Shown piece after piece: positions 1-8,238 of a DNA stretch of 15,148 nucleotides. Source of the stretch: Zygnema cylindricum. Taxonomy: Eukaryota > Streptophyta > Zygnematophyceae > Zygnematales > Zygnemataceae. Both the position numbers and the translations under genes were made by a program. The notes beneath the pieces are model-generated. The model was given only the letters and a program-made list of their open reading frames with translations, was not told the origin of the DNA and did no database searches. Numbering within the stretch: the stretch's first letter is position 1; every line of letters starts with the position of its first letter. The stretch covers positions 54,379 through 69,526 of the forward strand of contig JBBHKE010002648.1 in the NCBI GenBank assembly GCA_037447655.1, in the 5' to 3' direction.

Positions 1-5
1 TCAAG

Positions 6-10
<5 letters not shown>

Positions 11-46
<36 letters not shown>
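11..46. repeat. (CT)18 microsatellite just before the first visible FEX ATG
   Basis: Eighteen perfect CT units end two bases before the ATG at 48. This could be a CT-rich 5' UTR, common in plants. It could also be the polypyrimidine tract of an upstream intron, with an AG acceptor at 52-53 (...GATGAAG) or near 60. The other introns of this gene also have long CT tracts close to their acceptors, so the second reading is realistic. Confidence 0.9.
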
Positions 47-47
<1 letters not shown>

Positions 48-49
<2 letters not shown>

Positions 50-657
50 GAAGCCAAAAAGTTTCGGTTTAGGAACTTTCCTCGACGTGGTTTCCATTTT
101 AAGTCATCTCGCCGTTTTTAGCGTTCTTGGAGTAAGTTTTTTTTCGTTCCTTCTTCATGCTCTTCCTCTCCCTGTCTTTCTTCCTCCCTTTCCCTCTCCC
201 TCTCCCTTGCTCTCTCCCTCTCCCTTTCCCTCTGCGTCTCCCTCTCTCCCTCTCTCTCTCTTTCACTCACTCTCTTCATCTGCTGTTTTTAGCGTTCTCG
301 TAGTGTATTTTTTTTCTTTTTTTAATTATTATTTATGTGTATGTCAATGTTTTCATGATTTTTTTTGCTTTTCTTTATTATTATTTTTTATCCATCAATT
401 TTTTCATGATTTACCCTTATTTTCTTATTTGTTACTTCTGATTATTTCTGGTTGCTCTCCCTCCCTTCCTCCCTCCCTCCTCCCCCCTTCCTCCCTGTTT
501 CTCTCAGATTTTAATAAGGACTGGTTTGGAAAGTCTTTTTGGTCCGCAAATCGGTCACGTTACGGACCATAATGCGGCTCTCTTTGTGGACCTTCCCGCC
601 AATATGGTACACTATTTTTTTTCTGTTCCTAATTTACTTTAAGTATTGTTTTCTTTT

Positions 658-743
<86 letters not shown>

Positions 744-3700
744 CTTCTCTCTCTTTTCTGAGTTAAATCGAATTCTTTTCTTCACATGGGCTCACCATAA
801 TTTTTTTTTATTTCCCTCTCTCTCTCCCTTGCCCTCTCTTTCTCTTTCTTCCTCCCTTTTTTTCTCTGTCTTTCTTCCCTCTCCCTCTCCCTTTCCCCTC
901 TCCCCCTCCCTCCCTCCCCCTCTCCCTCTCTCTCCCTAGATGGGTTCTTTTATCGCAGGATGGACCCACATTGTAGTCAAAGATCGAATCTCCTCCTTCT
1001 CCCTCCCTCTCTCTGTGGGCCTCTCCACCGGCCTTTGTGGGAGTATTACCACTTTTGCCTCGTGGAACCAAAGAATGTTGGCGATATTGGGTCAAGGATT
1101 GTGGCTCCGGGCGATATCCGGATATGTCGTAGGTGAGGAGGGAGAGAGAGAGGGGGAGAGAGAGGGAGAGGGAGGGAGGGAGGGGGAGGGAGGGAGAGGG
1201 AGAAGGATGGATGGATGGAGGGAGGGAGGGATGTTTGGTTGATATGAAGCTAGTTAGTTAGTTTTGGGTTTGGTTGGACGGAGTCGACTCGAGTTGAGTT
1301 TGTTGGGTTTGGTTTGATTTGATTAACTTGATGCCATTTTGTTTCATTTTGTTCGATTTGATTTCATTTGAGTTGACTTGAGTTGGTTTTGTTTGTTTTG
1401 GTTTTTCTTCAATTAGCTTGTGTTTCCTTGAGTTGGGTTGGGTTGGGTTTGTTTATGTTGATTTGATTTGGTTTTTTTTTTATTTGATTTGATTTGATTT
1501 GAATTTGGTTTTAATATGAATTTGATTTGAATTTGTTTTTGTTTGATTTGAAATTGATTAGCACGAGTTTGCGCTGTCTTGAATTGACCTCAAATGACAC
1601 GTTGACTTGCCTTGAATTAACTTGTGTTGAGTTGATTTGACTTAACTTGACTTGACTTGAGTTAACTTGAGTTGAGTTGAGTTGATTTGGTTTGATTTGA
1701 TGTATTATGACCTCTTTTGGAATGGGAGGATATAGTTTGTGTGGAGATTTTGGGATTTTAAAATTGAAATTTTGGGATTTTGGGGGTTTGGGATTTGATG
1801 ATCATCGAGGGACGGGGAAAGAGGGGTGGTATTTTGCTACTGACAGATGAATAAGTTGACTTAGGTTGGTATTGTTTGACCTAAGTTTGAGTCAACTCAA
1901 ATCTGGTGTTATTGGGTTGACTTTGGGTTCAATTGAGTTGACTTTGTTTGACTCCTTGACATATGTTAATTCAACTCGAGGTAAGTTTGTTTGATTTCAC
2001 AAACAATTGTGGTACTGAAATTAAATATTTACTATTTATGTATATTTACTCCATCCTTTTCCAACATTTGTCAGTTACTTGGTGCTTACTATTTTGTATA
2101 TTGTGGTTATGAATTAAGAATCATATTCTTTGGATTTTTTTTCTCTGTGTTACCAAAGGAAATAACACTTTTGTGTTTGCTGCTTTTTTTTAAGTTTGTT
2201 GTTTTTAAAACTTCGCTAGTTTTTCTATTTTCTGGATCGTTGTTCTTTTGAAGTGTATGAACATCCTATCTTATAGAAATTGTCTTGAGTACTAATCATA
2301 TTTTGACTTCAATTTCTTGATAATTTTTTTTCTTTTTCTTTTGCACTGTAAACCTCATCAAAATCTGTCCCTTCTCCTTCCACGTCCTTTCTCCCTCTCT
2401 TTCCATAAAACAAATCTTTCACCTACCAGCTGAAAAAACGGTAAACTTCCAAAACGTAAAAACTTTTACCATTTCTTAAAACCGAAACGTTCTTGTTTCT
2501 CTCCCACTCTCCCTTTTTTCAGGTTTGGAACTCTGTTACATGTCGTTACTAATCGGAGTCGATACCGCGAAAGGATTTTTAATTCTTTTCGACCGATATA
2601 AAGAATCGTACGAAAAGATGGGGAAGCCGTTTCCTCTCTCCTTCCCTCCGGTCCATAAAGACCGTGAATGGAGAAGTTTAATTATCCTTTTTTCGACTTC
2701 CGCGATTCTTTTTTTTGGAGGGGCCGCGGGAACCGCGGTCGATACCAAGTGTTTAAAAAGAAGGAGAATTTGGTTAGCCATTTTGTCGGGTCCTTTTGGG
2801 ACTTGGATTCGATGGTTTTTCAGTCAATATAACGGAGGAGGGATAGGGAAAAAACAAAGGATTTCGTGGGTTCCTTTGGGAACTTTAGGTGTGAATTTAG
2901 TAGCTTCTATGGTGGAGGCGGGTCTCTCTACAACTAACGCTGCGGTGAGCATTTGGAGAGAAATTTGGGAAAGTTTTGGGAAATTTGGAAAAATTGGGGA
3001 AATTTGGGAAAATTTGGGGAAATTGGATATGAAATTGGGCATTTGGAAATTTGGGAAAATACTGGATAGAAATTTGTGGAAATTGGATGGAAGTTGGGGA
3101 AATTTGATTGGAAATGTTGGGGTAATTGGACAAGGATTGGGATTGATTAGCTCTAATTGAGGTTGGAAAAATTGGGAAAATTTGATTTAGATTGAAATTT
3201 GGGTGGGGGAATTGTATTGAATTTGTGGCAATTTGATTGCAAATTTTGGGGAAATTCAGAACATTGAATATATATTTTGGGGAGTTGGATTCAAATTTGC
3301 GGAATATGGATGGAAATTGGGGAAATTTGATTGGAAACTTTGGGGTTATTGCATAGAGATTGGGATTGATCAGTTTTTAATTGGGGTCAAAATTGGGGAA
3401 AGTCGATTTAATGGGGGAGGATTAAGTAGAGAAAATTGGGATTAGTTTACAATAATTGAGATTACCAAGTAATTGGGCTTTTTTTTGTCTTTTTTTTTGA
3501 ATTCAGATCGATACTATGGCGAGTTCCCTTATTGTTGGAGGTCTCCAATCAGGTTTACTGGGATGTATGAGTACGGTTTCGTCTCTTATGGTAGAAATTT
3601 ATAACTTGTACCGCTTAAATTCCAGCCAATGGCGTGCTTACGTTTATCCTCTTTTGACCGTAATTTTGTCATTTGTCTCGGGAATTCTTATATATAATGT

Positions 3701-3755
3701 TCCTATTTGGGTCTCTGGTTTCCAACGAACATATAACCATTTGGACCATTGTTGA
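48..3755 (+). CDS. FEX: Two-domain fluoride exporter (CrcB/Fluc-FEX family), five exons
   Basis: FEX proteins export fluoride passively across the plasma membrane. Eukaryotic members fuse two CrcB/Fluc domains through a linker helix. Exons are 48-131, 508-606, 940-1132, 2523-2944 and 3507-3755, with GT-AG introns in phases 0, 0, 1 and 0, giving 348 codons plus a stop. Domain 1 (about residues 10-140) has the LIRTGLESLFGP segment with its conserved Arg, NMMGSFIAGW and GLCGSITTFASWNQ. A linker helix (EWRSLIILFSTSAILFFGG) follows. Domain 2 has SGPFGTWIRWFF, PLGTLGVNLVAS and GLLGCMSTVSSLMVE. About nine hydrophobic helices (4+1+4) fit the family. Motif order and the exact frame across four splice junctions make the identification strong. 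Position 48 is the first ATG seen, but the frame is open to the window edge and plant homologues usually have a longer hydrophilic N-terminus, so the start is uncertain. Domain 2 has Val and Leu where bacterial Fluc has its two Phe-box phenylalanines. Confidence 0.88.
132..507 (+). other. FEX intron 1 (phase 0)
   Basis: The donor is GGA|GTAAGT and the acceptor is CTCTCAG|ATT. The intron is strongly pyrimidine-rich, with drifting CCCTCT and CTCCCT units at about 165-270 and a CCTCCCT tract at 457-505 that serves as polypyrimidine tract. The long apparent reading frame through it is low-complexity Ser/Leu/Pro/Phe and not a protein. Confidence 0.85.
607..939 (+). other. FEX intron 2 (phase 0) with a long CT microsatellite
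   Basis: The donor is ATG|GTACAC, a weak but usable GT, and the acceptor is TCTCCCTAG|ATG. The splice joins ...DLPAN-M to M-GSFIAGW, which restores the conserved NM-x-GSF motif of FEX domain 1. The intron holds the CT run at 662-741 and further CCCTCTCC tracts at 815-936. Confidence 0.85.
662..741. repeat. (CT)39-40 microsatellite in FEX intron 2
   Basis: An essentially uninterrupted TC/CT run of about 80 bp. Its length suggests high polymorphism. Apparent Ser-Leu repeat proteins across it are artefacts. Confidence 0.95.
1133..2522 (+). other. FEX intron 3 (phase 1), 1390 bp, simple-sequence rich
   Basis: The donor is GTCGTAG|GTGAGG and the acceptor is CCTTTTTTCAG|GT. The split Gly codon is rebuilt as GYVV-G-LELCYM. 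The 5' part is a purine tract (GGGAGAGAG, 1137-1232). Next comes about 700 bp of drifting TTGATTTGA/TTGACTTGAGTTGA repeats (1240-1985), then AT-rich sequence and a pyrimidine-rich 3' end. No gene or transposable element was recognised inside. Confidence 0.85.
1300..1700. repeat. Degenerate TTGATTTGA / TTGAGTTGA simple repeat
   Basis: Short words such as TTTGATTTGA, TTGAGTTGAC and TTGGTTTGAT recur in varied order. This is a drifting 5-bp-type repeat with no fixed long unit. It weakens again by about 1985. Confidence 0.7.
2945..3506 (+). other. FEX intron 4 (phase 0) with GGGAAATTTGG-type repeats
   Basis: The donor is GCG|GTGAGC and the acceptor is GAATTCAG|ATC. From about 2957 to 3450 the intron is made of drifting words such as GGGAAATTTGG, GGAAATTGGAT and GATTGGGATTGA on the + strand. 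Reading frames across it on either strand are repeats of Gly/Lys/Ile/Trp or Pro/Asn/Phe, the mark of simple sequence. Confidence 0.85.
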
Positions 3756-4405
3756 AAGAAAGTTTAATCGAATTCAACCAAAGTTTAATCAATTTAGTTA
3801 AAAAAGAAAGATTAGATCGAAAGATTAAATTGGAAAATTAGACTGGAAGATTAGAAACGAAACATTAGAACGGAAAAATTAGAACGTAAAATTAGGTTTT
3901 GAGAGTTGATAATAGTCATAGTGATAAGATACTGTAGGAGAGAAGATATATAATAGGGGAGAAGATTATTAAAGGGAGAAAGTCAAATTTGTGGATGTGG
4001 GAAATTAATGAGATACGGTGGAGAATCTATGCGTTTTTAGTAAATGCTTTAGTTGATTTACTGAAATCATCAAATGTATAAAGAATCGTTAGATGGGTCG
4101 GAAATGTGTCAATTAGTGTTGGTTTATCGATATTAGTTTTGTTTCAATCTTGTTTCAAAAGCTTGTGATAAACAAAGATTAAAAGGTAAATAAATATGTT
4201 TTGCTTTATCTCGGCTGTTGAGCTCCAAAATTTAACACTAAGTCAAAGCTAAAATTTAAACTGGTATTAAGTAATTGAATGGTAAACAATATTAATTGTG
4301 TTGTGGGGTGGTTTAAAAAATAGGAGGTGAATTTCACCCAAATCATTGTAAGAAAAACAACGAAAAACTGAAATGAAATTGAAATGAAATTGGATTGTTC
4401 GTAAT
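3756..4405. other. FEX 3' flank, AT-rich, no gene seen
   Basis: The stretch follows the FEX stop codon and probably contains the 3' UTR. Drifting GATTAGA / ATTAGAACG words occupy about 3790-3900. An AATAAA word at 4189-4194 could be a polyadenylation signal, but it is 434 nt past the stop and there is no independent support. Nothing else is recognised. Confidence 0.5.
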
Positions 4406-4413
4406 GATTTTAG

Positions 4414-4749
4414 TAGTGTTGGATATCGAGGGCGCTGATATACGATATGTACCGAATTTTGGGTACCCGGTTAACGATGTCTCATCGGTATAATGAGAAG
4501 GTAAATATTGTGATATTTTTGTGATATATTGCCGATAATTCGATATATTTTCTACCGCAATATATCGAAGACGCTGGGCCACAAAAATTTCAAAAGCCCC
4601 CCTCCCGTTTTTCTGCACATTTCCGTACGAATTACTGTACTACTTTCCGTATGATTCTCCGTACCATATCGAGGCCTCTCACCGATCGATATTCGATATA
4701 TCGAATATCGAAATTATCCCAATATGATTTTTCCCGATACCCAACACTA
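4414..4749 (+). mobile_element. hAT-type MITE, family 1, copy A (336 bp)
   Basis: The left end TAGTGTTGGATATCGAG and the reverse complement of the right end, TAGTGTTGGGTATCGGG, match at 15 of 17 positions. The flanks are GATTTTAG (4406-4413) and GATTTTGG (4750-4757), an 8-bp target duplication with one change. An 8-bp duplication with a TAGTGTTGGG-like end is characteristic of hAT elements. The interior is rich in ATCGATAT/CGATATATCG palindromes and has no coding capacity. It is the same family as the element at 6587-6957, in opposite orientation. Confidence 0.88.
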
Positions 4750-4757
4750 GATTTTGG

Positions 4758-4963
4758 TTTATATTTTATGTAATTTAAATATATTGCGCAAATCAACTTC
4801 AATCTTTGAGTAAATTAAAAGCAATACACCGTGAACAAGTACTTTGCCGTATAATGCCTACAATAACTTTTTTTTTTTTCAAAAACATCTTTATACAAAT
4901 TATAGACCTTTGGTTGTCCGTTTGAAAACCTTTAAATAGGCCGACTTGCTATTCGTCAACACC
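4758..4963. other. AT-rich spacer, nothing recognised
   Basis: Low-complexity AT-rich sequence with a T13 run near 4869. Reading frames are short and biased. TACACCGTGAA at about 4824 resembles a MITE end seen elsewhere in this window but has no partner. Confidence 0.4.
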
Positions 4964-5134
4964 CGTAAACGGCATGTCCCTCGGGTGACGTCAGCAAACA
5001 GGTAACGTTGCCCCTCGGCCCATGTCAGCAAACGGGTAACGTTGTCCCTCGGCCTACATCGGCAAACGGGTAGCTTTGTCTCTCTGCTAACGTTAGCAAA
5101 CGGGTAACTTTCAAAGTACTCCCTCGGCAAACAT
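4964..5134. repeat. 34-bp minisatellite, about five diverged units
   Basis: Units containing GTCAGCAAACGGGTAACGTT followed by a CCCTCGG block start at 4990, 5024, 5058 and 5092, spaced exactly 34 bp. A partial unit lies on each side (about 4965 and 5123). The - strand frame through it is only the translated repeat. Confidence 0.85.
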
Positions 5135-5387
5135 TCTTGACCGTCAGATCTTGGCTGCTCGATCCTGTCAATGAATAAAGATGAAAGCCGCCACGAGCAG
5201 TAAAGAGTCTTCAGCCGTCAATCATTCGTTCCTGACCTGGCGGTTCAGAAGCTAGCCATCCTTTTCAACAAGTACGATTTCGTGTCGTAAATCATTTGCT
5301 CGATTTTCCGTCAATCGTTGTGTTTATTTGGGTGGCGTCTACAAAAATCCATACGGGCGACTTGAATAGTACAATAGTACTGTACAT
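5135..5387. other. Spacer between the 34-bp repeat and the hAT element
   Basis: Moderate-GC sequence unlike its AT-rich surroundings, with an AATAAA word near 5174. It has a retrotransposon-LTR-like feel but no partner repeat, coding remnant or boundary was seen, so no call is made. Confidence 0.3.
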
Positions 5388-6124
5388 CAGAGGTCGCAAA
5401 AGTCAAAAATTTCATACCCGAAACCGACCGTTTTTTTTTTTTTCAAAATCTGAGTAACCGACGCCCGACCGAGTTTTGTCACGCTCCAAAATTGTTAATC
5501 GTTAACCGACCGTCGTTTACGAAAAATAAAATAACGAATCTTGATTACCCGCCCGTAACCGAAAAAGTACAAAATTAATTAATGTACGACGGAATAAGCC
5601 AATAATTACGATTTGTCGCGTTCCCTAAGATTTGCGAAATGAATAGTGTTACTATCGTCTCAGATTTGCGACGCTTTGTCGCGTTCCCTAAGATTTGCGA
5701 AATGAATAGTGTACTACTGTGTCAGATTTGCGACGCTTTGTCGCGTTGCCTAAGATTTGCGAAATGAATATTGTACTACCGTGTCAGATTTGCGACGCTT
5801 TGTCGCGTTCCCTAAGATTTTCGAAATAAATAGCTTACTACAGTACCGTGTCAGATTTGCGACGCTAATCATGATGTCACGTACTTCCACGATGCCAAAG
5901 AGTACAAAGTACAAGAATGTTGGATTATAGGGACAGTACAAAATTTTCATTTTTTTTGGTTTTTTGGTTGACCGTCCGTAACCGACCGTTTTTTTTTTTC
6001 CTGGTGAATCAAGCGACTGTAACCGCCCGACCCCCAAAATTTGGCAACCGAATCCGTTCCGAATCCGGCGCGGGCGGTCGGTTAACGGTCGGTCACGGTT
6101 TCGGTTGACCGTTTGTGACCTCTG
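5388..6124. mobile_element. hAT-type non-autonomous element, family 2 (737 bp)
   Basis: The left end is CAGAGGTCGCAAA. The right end, reverse-complemented, is CAGAGGTCACAAA (12 of 13). It is flanked by a perfect 8-bp target duplication, CTGTACAT, at 5380-5387 and 6125-6132. Both subterminal regions are packed with AACCGACCG / GTAACCG words, resembling the clustered transposase-binding motifs known near hAT ends. There is no transposase. The interior carries a 62-bp minisatellite. The frames seen on either strand are short and unsupported. Confidence 0.92.
5610..5868. repeat. 62-bp minisatellite inside the hAT element
   Basis: Units beginning GATTTGCGACGCTTTGTCGC start at 5663, 5725 and 5787 (period 62). 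The third is lengthened to 67 bp, a partial unit is at 5854, and a left unit at 5610 lacks the CGACGCTTT part. Each full unit contains a small inverted repeat, GCGAC-GCTTT-GTCGC, that could form a hairpin. Confidence 0.93.
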
Positions 6125-6132
6125 CTGTACAT

Positions 6133-6578
6133 AGACGTTTTAAGAAAACAGGACACGGTCCATGCCCGTGTAACGGGCGTTGATTTACTAGTCATTACAA
6201 AAGATCGGATCATGATTCTCCATCTGGCTCTGTGATGGAGTAACCACCTTAGAGAGGTGAGTATTGCAGCACATAACCTGTAAAATCGCCACACGTGGAT
6301 ATTTTTGACTCGTGTGAAGACGGGCTACCACAAATAATGTAACACGTCGTAAATGCCACGTGGATTTTGACAAAGCGTCACGCTCTTTTTGTCTTCCCTT
6401 CAACTTCGCCGTTTTCATCGCTTCGATAAAAGGGAGTTTGGGGGGTGGTACAATGACATAGTACACATATTTCGTATAATGATATAGTACGAAAGTACAT
6501 ATTCCCCAATGAAATTGGTCGGTTTGTAAAATCTTTGCCGATTCACAATATATGATCTTTAACTTACGTCATACAACT
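6133..6578. other. Spacer between two hAT elements, nothing certain
   Basis: Mixed-composition sequence. CACGTGGAT occurs twice (about 6293 and 6357), each followed by a TTTTGAC-like word, so a short diverged duplication is possible. A 92-codon - strand frame (6188-6466) has no recognisable domain. Confidence 0.35.
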
Positions 6579-6586
6579 CAAAACAG

Positions 6587-6762
6587 TAGTGTTGGGTATC
6601 GGGTAAATTCATATCGCGATAATTTCGATATTCGATATATTGAATATCGATCGAGCAGATTCCTCGATATATCGTACCGGGACCAACATAAATTATCGCG
6701 ATATATATCGCAAAAAATGGGTGTCCGTACAGTCATAGTACGGAAAATCGTACGGATATTTA

Positions 6763-6823
<61 letters not shown>

Positions 6824-6957
6824 GAAAAAAAAAATCATTTTTTTTGTGGTTATCGCCGATATATCGCGATGATTTGGTTTTCGATATATCGATTATCGGG
6901 TACTTGAAATTCGATGTATATCGAATATCGGCAAAAGGTCCTCGATACCCAACACTA
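6587..6957 (-). mobile_element. hAT-type MITE, family 1, copy C (371 bp)
   Basis: Both ends read TAGTGTTGGGTATCG. The flanks CAAAACAG at 6579-6586 and 6958-6965 are a perfect 8-bp target duplication. Read on the - strand it lines up along its length with the copy at 4414-4749, including the GATCGATATTC...ATATCGAAATTATC stretch near one end, so the two are inverted relative to each other. It has no coding capacity. Its centre holds an extreme C-run/G-run palindrome absent from copy A. Confidence 0.93.
6763..6821. repeat. C29-G30 homopolymer palindrome
   Basis: Twenty-nine C (6763-6791) are followed at once by thirty G (6792-6821). At the matching place the sister element has only a C6-T-C3 stretch. 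This is either a real expansion or an assembly error. Proline-rich and glycine-rich frames across it are artefacts. Confidence 0.95.
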
Positions 6958-6965
6958 CAAAACAG

Positions 6966-7204
6966 GACATGTCATCTTACAGATATAACCCAAAGGCTAC
7001 AAGTCTCAATTTTACAGCCAATAATGTCGTTCGTACAATTACAGTAACCTCTTGATGGAACCACAACTTTAGAATACGTAATACTCGTTCAATGCATGGA
7101 GACGTGGCAAAACAAAATTTATTTCCTTAAATAGTGATAATGACATTTTCCTATGATTTTTGGCCGAAAAAAGTCGAGACTGAATTAGTGTCGTTGACTC
7201 TATC
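6966..7204. other. Short spacer, nothing recognised
   Basis: No terminal repeats, tandem structure or coding signal were seen. Confidence 0.4.
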
Positions 7205-7207
7205 TAA

Positions 7208-8203
7208 GGGTACGTCTCCATGTGCCAAAGTATAAGTTTTTTTTTGTCGTTTTCCTCTAAAACTTAGCGCATTACACCGCCAATCGCTATTAGCGTTGTG
7301 AACGCTAATTCCGTCCCGCTTTTTTTTTTTTAATTCTCAAATAGAATTATCCATACTATTTAAAAAAAACCCTAATTCCTAATTAGAGTAAACGATTTCT
7401 TCGAAAATTTCCAAAATCCCAATTAGCGCAAACCACGCTAATTATTCGTATACGCTAAAAAAACTTCTACGCTAATAGCCATTGGCGGTGTACAACGTAA
7501 GTTTCAACCGTACAAAAAAATAGAAAAAAGTTAGTACATTTTGCGTCATCATCAAATTTGGGATGTACTACAAGTTGTCGTCTTGTGTTCTTCAACCCAC
7601 GGCCACGCCAAAAAACGTCATCTTCAAAATTTTCTTTAAAACACATGGGCGATGTGCTTTAAAACAAAGAATTTTCGAAAAACAAATAGTTACACGTATT
7701 CGCACGTGTAACAAATTTTCCAAAAAATTCAAACGAATTCAAGCTACGACGTAAAGTGCACGATTCACTATGTTTTGTCCGTTTGTGTTCAGGTACGACG
7801 AGGTAAAGAACACAATTTGTTTCATTTTGTCCGTTTGGGCCGGGTACGGATTATATTTCGCCAGGGGTCTCAAGATTCCGATGCCATTTCACGTTGAGGA
7901 GACAGGAGATGCAAAGGCAAAGTGCATCTTCTTTATACGTGAAACAACACAGGTTGGAAGGCGGTACATCTACAATGTCACGAAAAGTCATGCGACGTCA
8001 AAAGGAGTTACAAAAAATAACGTGCGTTATCACATATTGTAGATGTTGACAGCCGTCACGGACATTGTCAACGTATACAATCGTCACACCCTTTAGTAAC
8101 AATTTCGATGTTACACACAGGGACACTTGAAATCCGGGTCCGTCGGATTTGAGCTAAAAAACAACGTAAACTCGCTAAGTTTCAAGTACATGGAGACGCA
8201 CCC
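7208..8203. mobile_element. PIF/Harbinger-like element, copy 1 (996 bp with a nested MITE)
   Basis: The left end GGGTACGTCTCCATGT and the right end, reverse-complemented as GGGTGCGTCTCCATGT, match at 15 of 16. TAA flanks both sides (7205-7207 and 8204-8206). A TAA target and GGG-starting inverted repeats fit the PIF/Harbinger (Tourist-like) superfamily. A 216-bp MITE at 7275-7490 is nested inside. A 90-codon frame at 7770-8042 has no recognisable transposase feature. A similar left end at 8239 shows this is a family. Confidence 0.75.
7275..7490. mobile_element. TA-flanked MITE (Tc1/mariner-like), copy 1, nested
   Basis: The termini begin CACCGCCAATCGCTATTAGC on the left and CACCGCCAATGGCTATTAGC on the right (reverse-complemented), one mismatch in about 22. 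TA dinucleotides flank both sides (7273-7274 and 7491-7492). Subterminal TTAGCGT / ACGCTAA words recur. Comparison with the second Harbinger-like copy at 8239, which runs through the same place without it, shows a clean insertion. Confidence 0.85.
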
Positions 8204-8238
8204 TAATAAGAAATAACGATGGCAGTCGTAGTATTCTA

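Noticed and set aside
48-572. A single 174-residue protein starting at the first ATG
   Set aside because: Only the first 28 codons are FEX. The rest reads through intron 1 CT tracts and merges, in the wrong frame, with exon 2.
646-939. Ser-Leu repeat proteins across the CT tract
   Set aside because: They are direct translations of a dinucleotide microsatellite inside an intron.
2824-3133. Asn/Pro/Phe-rich reading frames on the - strand
   Set aside because: They lie over FEX exon 4 and the GGGAAATTTGG-type intron repeat; the composition is set by the simple sequence.
4824-4840. A third TA-flanked MITE starting TACACCGTGAA
   Set aside because: The similarity stops after about 11 bases and no inverted partner was found.
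4900-5130. 76-codon - strand frame
   Set aside because: It is the translated 34-bp minisatellite, with no independent sign of coding.
5135-5387. A solo LTR
   Set aside because: The composition is suggestive, but there is no duplicate, no TG...CA boundary and no target duplication.
6188-6466. 92-codon - strand frame between two hAT elements
   Set aside because: No domain, no splice partner and no conserved neighbour; the length is compatible with chance.
6552-6872. Proline/glycine-rich frames on both strands
   Set aside because: They are created by the C29-G30 block inside a non-coding MITE.
7086-7110. A third Harbinger-like terminus (GCATGGAGACG)
   Set aside because: It lacks the outer CACCC/GGGTG bases and adjacent TAA, so it is probably chance.
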